Positions 1-7,680 of a stretch of DNA of 64,000 nucleotides are shown piece after piece. Where the stretch lies: contig NZ_VLKC01000002.1 in assembly GCF_007830295.1 (NCBI RefSeq), positions 3,614,356-3,678,355 on the forward strand, in the 5' to 3' direction. The notes beneath the pieces are model-generated. The model saw nothing but the letters and a program-made list of their open reading frames with translations. It searched no databases and was not told the DNA's origin. This DNA is from Sporomusa sp. KB1 (GTDB lineage Bacteria; Bacillota; Negativicutes; Sporomusales; Sporomusaceae). The translations under genes were made by a program, and so were the position numbers. Each line of letters begins with the position of its first letter. The stretch's first letter is position 1.

Positions 1-42
1 GACTTCCAAATGGGTAATGTGAAAAAAATGGAGTTAGACTAA
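1..42 (+). CDS. 3' end of an upstream gene (partial)
   Basis: An open frame enters from the window edge and ends at a TAA at 40-42, giving a 13-residue tail that finishes KKMELD. The next gene starts 18 nt later on the same strand, so the two are probably in one operon. An uptake operon like this would be expected to have an ABC permease nearby, but the tail is too short to identify. Confidence 0.35.
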   Translation, partial: DFQMGNVKKMELD

Positions 43-60
43 GAAGGGACTGGGGTCTAA

Positions 61-1080
61 GTGTGGGAAAAGCTGTCTTCTATGACTATGCAAGAATTGT
101 TTACTGCCTATCCGTATGCGGCTGATTTTTTTCAAGCCTTACCATTGCCGGTTAAACCGTTTGACCGGGTTTGTAATTATTTTTCAAGTATGGACGAAGA
201 AACTTCCCAGGATTTAGGGATGGATCAGCAGGTTCTTATCGAACAATTTGTCGCTTTTATGACTCAAATGCAGCAACTGCAGGTTGCGGAGGAGGCAGTC
301 CAGTCTGTTACTATTGTTGGCGGACAAGACAAAGACGGTCAGAGTGAAAATATAGCAGTAACAATTAATGCCGGTGAAGTTATTTGCATCGTGGGACCAA
401 CCGGTTCGGGGAAGAGTTGTTTGCTGGCAGATATTGAGTGGATTGCTCAACGGGATACGCCGACAAAACGAAAGATACTGATCAATAATCAGATTCCGGA
501 TGGCAAACGCCGCTTTTCCATTGAACATAAGCTGGTTGCTCAACTTTCGCAGAATATGAACTTCATTATGGATTTGACGGTTGAAGAATTTGTTCAGATG
601 CATGCCGAAAGCCGAATGGTGGAAAATGCGGCGGAAATTTGCGCTAACATTATTGCGAAAGCCAATGAATTAGCTGGCGAGAAGTTTTTGCCAGGTACGC
701 CGGTTACCTCATTAAGCGGCGGTCAGTCCCGTTCTCTGATGATTGCGGATGCGGCCTATTTGAGCAAATCGCCGATTATCCTGATTGATGAAATTGAGAA
801 TGCCGGAATTGACCGCCAAAACGCGATTCGGCTGTTGGTTGACAGACAAAAAATTGTATTGATGGCTACTCACGACCCGATTTTGGCTTTAATGGGCGAT
901 AAGCGGCTGGTGATCAAAAACGGTGGAATTAAGAAAGTCATTGTGACTTCAGAGCAAGAACGCCATAATTTGGTCTTGCTGGAGAAATTGGATCGTCAAC
1001 TATCCGCAATCCGGGATATATTGCGTAACGGAGGGTGCATTGATCTAATACCGGCCGAGCCGGGGGTGACAATTTGTTAA
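61..1080 (+). CDS. ABC-type ATPase with ScdA_N/DUF1858-like N-terminal region
   Basis: A 339-residue protein with a GTG start. It carries a full ABC nucleotide-binding domain: Walker A GPTGSGKS at 112-119, signature LSGGQ at 218-222, Walker B IILIDE at 239-244 and H-loop His271. Residues 1-75 precede the cassette and resemble the small helical ScdA_N/DUF1858 domain (TMQELFTAYPYAADFF, then a Gly/Asp plus helix pattern), but lack that family's Cys. There are no membrane segments, so it is cytoplasmic. It lies upstream of a binding lipoprotein and a TonB receptor, which suggests it powers or regulates uptake of a metal complex or corrinoid. No permease is visible in the window. The ATPase call is firm; the substrate is unknown. 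Confidence 0.75.
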   Translation: MWEKLSSMTMQELFTAYPYAADFFQALPLPVKPFDRVCNYFSSMDEETSQDLGMDQQVLIEQFVAFMTQMQQLQVAEEAVQSVTIVGGQDKDGQSENIAVTINAGEVICIVGPTGSGKSCLLADIEWIAQRDTPTKRKILINNQIPDGKRRFSIEHKLVAQLSQNMNFIMDLTVEEFVQMHAESRMVENAAEICANIIAKANELAGEKFLPGTPVTSLSGGQSRSLMIADAAYLSKSPIILIDEIENAGIDRQNAIRLLVDRQKIVLMATHDPILALMGDKRLVIKNGGIKKVIVTSEQERHNLVLLEKLDRQLSAIRDILRNGGCIDLIPAEPGVTIC

Positions 1081-1155
1081 AAGGCGATATTTTTGATAAT
1101 TTGGATGATGTGCACTACTGCTGATAAATCAGGATAAGATTCAGGAGGTTGAGAT

Positions 1156-2196
1156 ATGTTGAAATTAGGGGTTGCTTGTCTGGTCATGGTCTTATTATTA
1201 ATGCTCATTGCCGGTTGCAATAACAGCCAGCCTGTTGCTCAAAGCAAGCAAAGTCAACTTGAAATTACCGATATGGTTGGACGAAAAGTCACTATTCCCC
1301 GCGAGGTCAATAAAATCTATGCGCCAATCTATGGCACAGTTATACTTAATGCAATCGTACCTGATAAGCTTGTCAAGCTAACTAATTCGCCGGGCGATCA
1401 GGGAGACAAGCAACCCGGTGGTATGAGTAAAAAGATCAAGGAAGCGGCTCCTGACATTATTGTCGCAAATACACAGATTGATGCCGATAATGCTGCCGTT
1501 ATCGCCGCCGCCGACAAAATGCAAAACGAACTGGGCATTCCGGTGGTAGTAATTGAGAATAGGTTGGCGGAGTTAGATAAAACCTATGATTTTATCGGTG
1601 AGCTGCTGCAGGAACAAGAAAAGGCCAAGGTGTTGGCTGATTATTGCCGGGCTACCTTTGCTGAAATCAAAACCGCTTTGGACAAAATACCGCAAGAAAA
1701 AAGAGTGCACGTTTACTATGCGGAAGGCCCGGATGGCCTGGCGACCGATCCGGCACAAACAAGGCATAGTCAGGTGCTTGATCTTGCCGGGGGCATTAAT
1801 GTCGCTCAGGTTGCTTCCAGAACCGGCCCTGGTCAGACTCCTGTTTCGATTGAACAAGTAAGGGAGTGGAACCCTGATGTCATCATTGCTAACCGTATGA
1901 AAAAAGACGACCCGGAAAGTTTCCGCGATTATGTTCTTGGTAATCCCGAGTGGGAGAATATCAAAGCGGTAAATGAACGAAGGGTATATGATATACCGAA
2001 ACAATTGAATAATTGGTTTGATCGTCCACCCTCTGCGAATAGGGTTATTGGGCTTAAATGGCTGGCTAATCTCCTGTATCCGGATTATGTAAAAATAGAT
2101 ATGAAAAGCGAAACCAAGAAATTTTATAAGCTATTTTATCACTATGACCTCACTGATCAGGAGGTGGAGAATTTATTAGGAAATACTGCGGAATGA
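1156..2196 (+). CDS. ABC transporter substrate-binding lipoprotein (BtuF/FecB type)
   Basis: A 346-residue exported lipoprotein. The signal peptide ends in the lipobox LIAGC with the lipidated Cys at 21. The rest has the two-lobed helical-backbone binding fold of siderophore/heme/cobalamin binders (PeriBP_2): an N-terminal DMVGRKVTIP strand, a central YYAEGPDGLATDP segment, and VREWNPDVIIANRM near the second lobe. An AGGAGG ribosome site precedes ATG 1156. It would receive ligand delivered by the outer-membrane receptor encoded next. The ligand (Fe-siderophore, cobalamin or another metal chelate) cannot be read from sequence. Corrinoid uptake would suit an acetogen but is only inference. Confidence 0.82.
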   Translation: MLKLGVACLVMVLLLMLIAGCNNSQPVAQSKQSQLEITDMVGRKVTIPREVNKIYAPIYGTVILNAIVPDKLVKLTNSPGDQGDKQPGGMSKKIKEAAPDIIVANTQIDADNAAVIAAADKMQNELGIPVVVIENRLAELDKTYDFIGELLQEQEKAKVLADYCRATFAEIKTALDKIPQEKRVHVYYAEGPDGLATDPAQTRHSQVLDLAGGINVAQVASRTGPGQTPVSIEQVREWNPDVIIANRMKKDDPESFRDYVLGNPEWENIKAVNERRVYDIPKQLNNWFDRPPSANRVIGLKWLANLLYPDYVKIDMKSETKKFYKLFYHYDLTDQEVENLLGNTAE

Positions 2197-2261
2197 CGAC
2201 GTTCAACAGTAAAAAGGCCGTTGTATGCATAATATCCATACTATTTTGTTAGGAGATGATT

Positions 2262-4274
2262 ATGTTGAAAAAGAAAAAACTGTTTCCGGCGCTGGTTACA
2301 CTCATATTGGTCAGTGCTACATTGCCGGCACTAGCGGAAGAAAGTACTGACAAGCAAAGTGTCGAACTAAATCCGGTTTTGGTATCTGCCAAAAAAGATG
2401 CTGCTGAGAGATCAACTGAAAAGGAACCGGTATATAGCCGTTTGGCCGTTCCGCAGAGTGGTGAGGCGGGCACACAAACGATTACTCGCAAAGACATTGA
2501 GGCAATGCATCCCAAGGATATAATTGATGTGATTGAACAAGGCCTTGGCGTGACAACGACCTTTCAAGGACGGAGAAATTTAAACTTTTTTCAGGTTCGT
2601 GGCAATGGCAGTCTCGGTCTGATTATTGATGGCATATACATTCCGCAAACTCAATCGGGTCGGGAATTAGCAAATTTTCCTCTTGAGGTCGTCGAATCCG
2701 TTCAAATTGTGCGGGATCCAACTATGCTGACTTTGGGTCCGGTTTCTGCTTTTACGACTACACAGGGATCGCCAAATGGAGGCTTTATTGTTATTAAGAC
2801 CAGAAAGCCGACGAAGGCGGAAACCGAAGTTAAGGCCAGTTATGGAACTTATCATACTTACTCAGTTAACACCTATCATGGCGAAAGTAATGGCAATTCT
2901 TATTTTGTAGCAGATTACAAAAAGTACCACACTGGCGGAAAAGATGATTGGTTTAATGATGCCAGATCGGGCTCAATTTATTTAAAAGGCGGTTACGCAG
3001 ATAAGGGTTTAACTAGTAACTTTTCCTTCTTTTATGATAGTGGTTCCCGAAATTTTCAGCGTGGTATAACTGACACTGGAACGATGTCAACGATGCTGTG
3101 GGGTTATGATCCGCTAAAGTCCATAATGCTTTCTTTTGATATTAATCGTTTATGGGACAAAGATCATATAACATCTTTTAGCTACGGCTTTAGCAAGACT
3201 TGGGACGATTCACATTCGAATGACATTACAAAACCCTTGGTTGATACTGTTTTTGCTGAACGGGACTATTTACGCGAATTCAACTTGTCGCATACGATTA
3301 TTTCCGATTCAGGTAAAAACACTCTGAAGTTCGGTAGCCAGACTATCTTGTGGCATACGCCGACAGGTGAATTATCCTGGCAGAAAAAAGAACGGGAAGA
3401 GGAGTTATATGGCTACTATATTTCCGATGAGCAAAAGGTCAATGATAAATTAACTGTTGATGGCAGTGCTCGAATTGACCGGAAACATATTACCAAGGGA
3501 ATTGATAAATATAAACCGAGCGATATCAGTACGCAAGTTATCAACGATATGTGGATGAACAATGCAACCAGTTATGCGGTCGGAGCTGCGTATAAGCTTG
3601 ATTCTGTATATAAACTATCGACTAGAATAGCTTATTCCAAACAGCCCACCGACGCGTTTATGAGCACGGTAAATAATGAGGCGCTTGATCCGGAAGTGCG
3701 GCTGAGATACGAACTTGGTATTAATGCAGACTACAGCAAGAATTTGCACGCTGGGTTGACGTTTTTCCAACATAACATAGATGGTTATAAAATTGTGGAT
3801 CACTACGAAGATAGCCAAGGAAAGATTGTGAAAAGCTCCGCGACAGATGCTGTGAGTGTTTATACTGACGCTGATGTAAAGCAACATGGGATGGAACTAA
3901 GCCTGAACGGGAATCTGTTGAATAATTTAAAATATTATCTAAGTTATTCATATATCAAATCAGATTATGCGCCAGATAACGCCACAATGCCTCATAATAT
4001 TTACACACTGCGGCTCACTCACAACGGTAAAGCGTTTGATACCAATTTGATATTGCGAAAAATGGATTCGTGGCAAAGTGCTCTTACCGACGGTTTTTCG
4101 TTAGGAGATTATACTCGGATCGACCTTAACTTGAGTAAAATGATTAATCCGGAGACAAAGGTAACCGTATATGGAAGAAATATTACAGATAAACATTATG
4201 CAAGCATGTATAACAACGGCTATTATTATGATGTCGGCGCCGTATATGGAGTTGAATGGAGTAAGAAGTTCTAA
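2262..4274 (+). CDS. TonB-dependent outer-membrane receptor
   Basis: A 670-residue receptor. It has a Sec signal peptide (LLKKKKL then a hydrophobic stretch ending ALA) and a plug domain at about 60-190, including TITRKDIEAMHPKDIIDVI, VRGNGSLGLIIDG and VESVQIVRDP. A long beta-barrel follows and ends in the aromatic terminus WSKKF. ATG 2262 is preferred over the in-frame ATG at 2256, because AGGAG at 2251-2255 abuts the first and lies 6 nt from the second. It transports a scarce ligand across the outer membrane using TonB energy. It shows that the organism is diderm. It is in line with the binding lipoprotein upstream. Confidence 0.9.
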   Translation: MLKKKKLFPALVTLILVSATLPALAEESTDKQSVELNPVLVSAKKDAAERSTEKEPVYSRLAVPQSGEAGTQTITRKDIEAMHPKDIIDVIEQGLGVTTTFQGRRNLNFFQVRGNGSLGLIIDGIYIPQTQSGRELANFPLEVVESVQIVRDPTMLTLGPVSAFTTTQGSPNGGFIVIKTRKPTKAETEVKASYGTYHTYSVNTYHGESNGNSYFVADYKKYHTGGKDDWFNDARSGSIYLKGGYADKGLTSNFSFFYDSGSRNFQRGITDTGTMSTMLWGYDPLKSIMLSFDINRLWDKDHITSFSYGFSKTWDDSHSNDITKPLVDTVFAERDYLREFNLSHTIISDSGKNTLKFGSQTILWHTPTGELSWQKKEREEELYGYYISDEQKVNDKLTVDGSARIDRKHITKGIDKYKPSDISTQVINDMWMNNATSYAVGAAYKLDSVYKLSTRIAYSKQPTDAFMSTVNNEALDPEVRLRYELGINADYSKNLHAGLTFFQHNIDGYKIVDHYEDSQGKIVKSSATDAVSVYTDADVKQHGMELSLNGNLLNNLKYYLSYSYIKSDYAPDNATMPHNIYTLRLTHNGKAFDTNLILRKMDSWQSALTDGFSLGDYTRIDLNLSKMINPETKVTVYGRNITDKHYASMYNNGYYYDVGAVYGVEWSKKF

Positions 4275-4304
4275 CGTGGCTCATAACAGGAGGGGGGGCT
4301 TTTT

Positions 4305-4919
4305 ATGGATAAGTTCGATGCGAATGACTATGATCAGTCAACTGGAAAATTATTTGCTCCTATCTATCCCGTAATTGCAGAACAAATTTTAAATAAAACG
4401 GGGAAAACCAAGGGGAAATGTTTAGATATTGGTACAGGACCGGGGTATTTGGGTATCGCTTTCGCTAAAATTACCGAGATGGATGTTTGTCTGTTTGATA
4501 TTTCGGAAAATGCATTGAGCCTTGCCACTAAAAAAATTGCCGAAGAGGGATTAGAAGACAGGATGCAGACCTTGCAAGGCGATGTTCATAATATCCCATT
4601 GAATGATTCAGTCGTTGATCTGGTAATCAGCCGCGGCTCTTTTATTTTTTGGAAAGACAAGCCGAAAGCGTTTACAGAAATATATCGTATTCTTGCTCCC
4701 GGAGGCTTTGCTTATGTAGGTGGTGGTTTTGGCACCGACGAGTTGCGTGCTGAAATTGAGCAAAAAAGGAAGGAAAACAACGATTCCTGGGAGGAGAGAA
4801 AGAAAAAGCTTACTGGAGACAATTTTGGCGAGAAAATTGTAGAAGCACTGATGGTGGCGAATATTCCGGATTTTAAGATATCAATGCAAGGTGGATTTTG
4901 GGTTATTATGCGAAAATAG
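4305..4919 (+). CDS. Class I SAM-dependent methyltransferase
   Basis: A 204-residue Rossmann methyltransferase. Motif I is DIGTGPG at 41-47; an acidic residue follows in the next strand (CLFDIS), then the LQGDVHNIPL and DLVISRG strands and the LAPGGFAYVGGG segment (Methyltransf_11/25 pattern). ATG 4305 follows AGGAGGGGGG. It is the last gene of the uptake operon, 30 nt behind the receptor. Methyltransferases next to TonB receptors could modify an imported metallophore or corrinoid, but the substrate is not visible. Most of the hairpin element at 4928-5028 follows directly. Confidence 0.8.
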   Translation: MDKFDANDYDQSTGKLFAPIYPVIAEQILNKTGKTKGKCLDIGTGPGYLGIAFAKITEMDVCLFDISENALSLATKKIAEEGLEDRMQTLQGDVHNIPLNDSVVDLVISRGSFIFWKDKPKAFTEIYRILAPGGFAYVGGGFGTDELRAEIEQKRKENNDSWEERKKKLTGDNFGEKIVEALMVANIPDFKISMQGGFWVIMRK

Positions 4920-4927
4920 TCAGGTTA

Positions 4928-5028
4928 TTTTTTATCCAGATGAAAAGTATTACTTTTCCTGGATTGAATGACAAAGGCTTGTGCCGGCGTCCTAAAGGAC
5001 GCCGGCACAAGCCTTGGCTTATCTTATG
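4928..5028. repeat. Dispersed structured repeat, copy 1
   Basis: About 100 bp that recurs, diverged, at 10168-10268. It has two stem-loops. SL1 (4935-4963) has arms TCCAG/CTGGA and GAAAAG/CTTTTC with an AT bulge. SL2 (4974-5015) has 19-bp perfect arms and a TAAA loop. A further short inverted repeat (5029-5036 with 5068-5075) lies outside it. The element is between convergent genes. SL2 can act as a terminator for either strand but has no clear T-run. It looks like a REP/MITE-like or structured-RNA repeat. Confidence 0.6.
4974..5015. terminator. 19-bp perfect hairpin between convergent genes
   Basis: Arms 4974-4992 and 4997-5015 are perfectly complementary, GC-rich, with the loop TAAA. It lies 55 nt after the methyltransferase stop and 76 nt from the stop of the opposing gene, so it probably stops transcription from either side. 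The lack of a following T-run lowers certainty. Confidence 0.5.
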
Positions 5029-5090
5029 ATCGGTATTGTCACTGAAGCGAAGGGAGTGAGGGTAATCATACCGATTATATTTGAATTAAA

Positions 5091-5315
5091 TTATTTTTTA
5101 TATACCCAATCGTACAATTCGTAATTCTTCCTATCCCAAATTACAACTTCCGGTCTAATCATCAGTGCTTGCTTACTTCCCTTCTGTCCATTTTTATAAG
5201 CTTCTTCATGAGTATCAAATATACCTACCAGGCTCCTGATTCCCGTCGATGGATCAGTAAAAACTAAGCCAAATCCCGTTTGACCTTCAGAAAATTCAAT
5301 TTCTTTATACAACAC
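5091..5315 (-). CDS. Small hypothetical protein
   Basis: About 74 residues, not recognised. It is rich in charged and aromatic residues, has no Cys, no signal and no membrane segment, and ends YELYDWVYKK. The frame opens further upstream, but AAGGAGGA lies inside those extra codons. The real start is therefore GTG at 5315 or TTG at 5312. It follows the NifX-like gene by 33 nt and probably shares its transcript. The pattern GIFDTHEEAYKNGQKG suggests a small alpha/beta fold. Function unknown. Confidence 0.55.
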   Translation of the reverse strand: MLYKEIEFSEGQTGFGLVFTDPSTGIRSLVGIFDTHEEAYKNGQKGSKQALMIRPEVVIWDRKNYELYDWVYKK

Positions 5316-5348
5316 AGTTCCTCCTTCCACTTTTTATACAAGGTTCGT

Positions 5349-5714
5349 TCAGTGTTTATGATGAGGACCATCACATTCATCTGTTCCCTCAGGATTCTTA
5401 ATATACCTTAATAGTTGTCTTTCCATTAAATCAAGTGCAGTTTCAACAGAATGACCTAACCCGAGATATCGTGTTACACATGCTTCTGTTAGTATATTAA
5501 ATGCTGTTGGGTTTAATTTTCCTGTAATAAGGGCTTCACAGTCATATTGTATAACTTTCTCAGCAAGCTCATCTTCTGACGAATCCTCATTTTTAATAGC
5601 TATAACAACCTTCGAGTCATCCATATTGACAATTACTAAATAGTTACATGAGTCAAATTGTTCAGATACTTTACTGTTTAAACTTTGCCCATCAGCACCT
5701 ATAGCAATATTCAT
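5349..5714 (-). CDS. NifX/NifB-C-terminal-like (dinitrogenase iron-molybdenum cofactor domain) protein
   Basis: A 121-residue protein starting MNIAIGADGQSLNSKVSEQFD, which matches the COG1433 NifX/NafY-type fold that binds Fe-S or FeMo-cofactor precursors. The core includes YDCEALITGKLNPTAFNIL. The C-terminus is a Cys/His-rich tail (DECDGPHHKH), a plausible metal-binding end. ATG 5714 is chosen because GGAGG lies just upstream; the longer frame to 5726 would place that site inside the gene. No nif structural genes are visible. In anaerobes these proteins commonly accompany Mrp ATPases, as here, so a role in Fe-S handling is inferred. Confidence 0.8.
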   Translation of the reverse strand: MNIAIGADGQSLNSKVSEQFDSCNYLVIVNMDDSKVVIAIKNEDSSEDELAEKVIQYDCEALITGKLNPTAFNILTEACVTRYLGLGHSVETALDLMERQLLRYIKNPEGTDECDGPHHKH

Positions 5715-5740
5715 GTTAGCCTCCATATTTCTAAAGTAAA

Positions 5741-5779
5741 GGCGCAGTTAGAATTACGCAATGTAATTCTAGCTGCGCC
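5741..5779 (-). terminator. Intercistronic hairpin between mrp and the NifX-like gene
   Basis: Arms 5741-5757 and 5763-5779 pair over 17 bp with a single T/G wobble and a 5-nt loop. It lies 15 nt after the mrp stop on the transcribed strand and is not followed by a strong T-run. It may be a partial terminator or an mRNA stabiliser that sets different output for the downstream genes. Confidence 0.5.
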
Positions 5780-5794
5780 GCCTTAGGAAATTAA

Positions 5795-6661
5795 TTAATG
5801 TCCGCCGCAGTCATGTTTTTGCTGAACGAGTTTACTAGGAAGTTTATGTAGTAATTGCTCAACAATATGTTGCATGTTCTCTTTGGTATGACTGGTTAAG
5901 GTATCGATACTTTGACCAACATCACCGGCGGTGACTACGCTAGGGTCAATCGGTAGTTGTCCTAAAAAGGGAAGGTTATAATCAGCTGCAGTTTTTTCGC
6001 CGCCGCCGCTTTTGAAGATGGCATGCATATTGCCGCAGGAAGGACAAACAAAGCCGCTCATGTTTTCGATAATGCCTAAAATGGGCATATTGACTTTCTT
6101 GCAAAATTGGATGGATTTGCGTACATCCGCTAAGGCAATTTCTTGCGGGGTTGTTATGATGACAGCTTGGCAATCGGTTACTGTTTGGGCTACGGTCAGT
6201 GGTTCGTCCCCCGTTCCTGGAGGGCTGTCAATAATCAAAAAATCAAGTGGCCCCCAATTTACATCTGCTAAGAATTGACGAATAATACCGATTTTTACTG
6301 GACCGCGCCAGATAAGTGGATCGTCAGGCTGATCCAATAAGCCTTGAATGGATACTACTTTTAAATTGTCATTATAATGATACGGTTGAATTTGATTGCC
6401 AATAGTATTAAGTCTTAGACCGGTAAGTCCTAAAAGGCCGGCGATACTGGGACCATGCACATCAACATCAAGCAGGCCAACTTTATAGCCCTGATTACTC
6501 AAGAAAACTGCTAGGTTAGTGGCAACCGTACTTTTACCGACGCCACCTTTACCGCTCATGACTAGAATTTTGTGATTGACATTTTGTAAAAAATTGTTGA
6601 TTTTTTGATCCTGTGCTTGTAACTCCTGATTGCTGCTGCTACAGCCCATTTTAGAATCCAT
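5795..6661 (-). CDS. mrp: Mrp/NBP35-family P-loop ATPase (Fe-S cluster carrier)
   Basis: A 288-residue cytoplasmic ATPase of the Mrp/ApbC/NBP35 family, which carries and transfers [4Fe-4S] clusters. The deviant Walker A SGKGGVGKST lies at about 36-45, DVDVHGPS follows, and DSPPGTGDEPL is the switch II region. The cluster-binding CPSC pair is at about 206-209 (GFVCPSCGN). The C-terminus ends HDCGGH. An AAAGGAG site abuts the first ATG; the second in-frame ATG at 6649 gives a longer spacing and may be the true start. It lies between the DUF134 gene and the NifX-like gene. An operator-like palindrome (6673-6694) precedes it. Confidence 0.88.
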   Translation of the reverse strand: MDSKMGCSSSNQELQAQDQKINNFLQNVNHKILVMSGKGGVGKSTVATNLAVFLSNQGYKVGLLDVDVHGPSIAGLLGLTGLRLNTIGNQIQPYHYNDNLKVVSIQGLLDQPDDPLIWRGPVKIGIIRQFLADVNWGPLDFLIIDSPPGTGDEPLTVAQTVTDCQAVIITTPQEIALADVRKSIQFCKKVNMPILGIIENMSGFVCPSCGNMHAIFKSGGGEKTAADYNLPFLGQLPIDPSVVTAGDVGQSIDTLTSHTKENMQHIVEQLLHKLPSKLVQQKHDCGGH

Positions 6662-6672
6662 CTCCTTTGTAA

Positions 6673-6694
6673 ATTATGAAGCATATTTCATGAT
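6673..6694. promoter_or_regulatory. Operator-like palindrome upstream of mrp
   Basis: A 22-bp site centred on ATGAAGCATATTTCAT. It matches the perfect palindrome at 7155-7176 with only a few changes. It lies between the DUF134 stop and the mrp start, 12 nt from the latter. The same unusual motif in front of two adjacent genes suggests a shared regulator, most simply the DUF134 protein itself. Confidence 0.6.
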
Positions 6695-6705
6695 TTGGAT
6701 GTAAA

Positions 6706-7140
6706 TTATTCATCATCGCGACTGACAGTCATTGCTTGGCATGCAGGACATATTAGATCATGGCAACGTTGCCCGTTGCCGTGCGGCAATGTCCATTTGT
6801 GACCGCAGGTTTGGCAGACAAAATGCCGTAGACCGGTTTGACAGTGATGGTCGATACGAAAAGTCCCACCATAAACCCGCAAGGCATGGCCTCCCCATAA
6901 AGCGGCAGCTATTTTTTGATGTGCCGTATTGACAATCCGGTGAAAGGTGGGGCGGGAGACTTCCATACGTGTAGCTGCTGCTGCTTGATCAAGTTGTTCA
7001 ATATCAGCTAAACGGATAGCCTCCATTTCTTCAATTGTTAATGTAACTTCCTCTAGCTTGCGTAAAGGAACTCCTGCAGGCTTGTAGTGGGTAACTGGGG
7101 GGAGTTGTTCAACGCGACGTTCTTTATGTGGGCGACCCAT
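6706..7140 (-). CDS. DUF134 (UPF0251) helix-turn-helix DNA-binding protein
   Basis: A 144-residue protein. The N-terminus MGRPHKERRVEQLP and the segment TLTIEEMEAIRLADIEQLDQ are hallmarks of DUF134. A sigma-70-region-4-like helix-turn-helix follows (QAAAATRMEVSRPTFHRIVNTAHQKIA, about 55-85; split here only for description). The C-terminal part has paired CxxC motifs (CQTCGHKW and CPAC) that look like a zinc or Fe-S ribbon. ATG 7140 follows AAGGGAG. It is the first gene of the minus-strand operon with mrp. Its own promoter has a perfect palindrome over the predicted start point, so autoregulation is likely. Confidence 0.82.
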   Translation of the reverse strand: MGRPHKERRVEQLPPVTHYKPAGVPLRKLEEVTLTIEEMEAIRLADIEQLDQAAAATRMEVSRPTFHRIVNTAHQKIAAALWGGHALRVYGGTFRIDHHCQTGLRHFVCQTCGHKWTLPHGNGQRCHDLICPACQAMTVSRDDE

Positions 7141-7154
7141 AGTGCTCCCTTCAA

Positions 7155-7176
7155 ATTATGAAATATATTTCATAAT
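7155..7176. promoter_or_regulatory. Perfect 22-bp palindromic operator at the DUF134 promoter
   Basis: The core ATGAAATATATTTCAT (7158-7173), extended by three more symmetric bases on each side, is a perfect palindrome. It begins 2 nt downstream of the -10 box at 7179-7184 on the minus strand, so it covers the expected transcription start. That is a typical repressor position. Confidence 0.7.
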
Positions 7177-7178
7177 AA

Positions 7179-7207
7179 AATATATAATATTTTGTATAGT
7201 ATGTCAA
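7179..7207 (-). promoter_or_regulatory. Promoter of the DUF134-mrp operon
   Basis: On the minus strand a perfect -35 TTGACA (7202-7207) is followed by a 17-nt spacer and the -10 TATATT (7179-7184). The DUF134 start codon is about 40 nt downstream. Confidence 0.65.
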
Positions 7208-7377
7208 GGAGTATCCTCTATTATTAGGGTAGTTTGCTATTTCCACAAGTAGTGGTTTTGGTATTGCCGAAAAGCTTCAGGCCAACAAGCTCAAGGGTAC
7301 GATCTGTTTCCTAATATAAGTGAAGAGCCGCTCGTGAATGAGGGTAATTTAGAATTCAGTGTTACATTATATAGTAT

Positions 7378-7397
7378 TTGCGCGATATATTTCGCAA
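7378..7397. promoter_or_regulatory. Near-palindromic site related to the DUF134 operators
   Basis: A 20-bp imperfect palindrome TTGCGCGATATATTTCGCAA that shares the ATATATTTC core with the sites at 7155 and 6673. It is followed by TATAAT at 7404-7409 and then by the decayed ABC-ATPase fragment. It may be the former operator of that lost gene. Confidence 0.35.
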
Positions 7398-7446
7398 TTA
7401 CTATATAATAGGCACAAGGATAATGTCAAGAAAGAAAGTAAATATT

Positions 7447-7615
7447 TGAATTTGCTGGAAGGCTTATATAAGATAAAAACGAAGTTACTAAACAGGGGGA
7501 AGTACATGTGTTGTTTGGGCCAAATGGCACAGGGAAATCTACAGTTGGTGAGATATTTGGCATTTTACCAAAGGACCAAATATCTCTTTCCTCTAATATA
7601 CATAACATTCCTTGA
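7447..7615 (+). pseudogene. Decayed SufC-like ABC ATPase fragment
   Basis: From about 7472 one frame reads GEVHVLFGPNGTGKSTVGEI (7499-7558), a clear ABC Walker A segment in the form used by SufC-type ATPases. It continues for about 19 residues and stops at a TGA at 7613-7615. Just upstream a different frame gives LLEGLYKIKTK, which resembles the N-terminus of the same family, so a frameshift separates the pieces. No signature motif, Walker B or downstream SufB-like partner remains. The 540-bp stretch 7141-7680 holds only this remnant, the operators and the tRNA promoter. Confidence 0.55.
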
Positions 7616-7622
7616 TTTGATA

Positions 7623-7651
7623 TTGACATAGTAAAATAACTATGGTAATAT
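7623..7651 (+). promoter_or_regulatory. Promoter of tRNA-Leu
   Basis: A perfect -35 TTGACA (7623-7628), a 17-nt spacer and -10 TAATAT (7646-7651) end 29 nt before the tRNA. Confidence 0.65.
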
Positions 7652-7680
7652 AACAACTGCGGCACAAAGTAATAGCTTAT

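Noticed and set aside
7200..7320. Possible remnant of an M20-type amidohydrolase (a stretch reading IAEKLQANKLKGTI)
   Set aside because: The match is too short and lacks any metal ligand; could be chance.
7359..7631. A 90-codon open frame before tRNA-Leu
   Set aside because: It runs through the decayed ATPase fragment in the wrong frame and has no family features.
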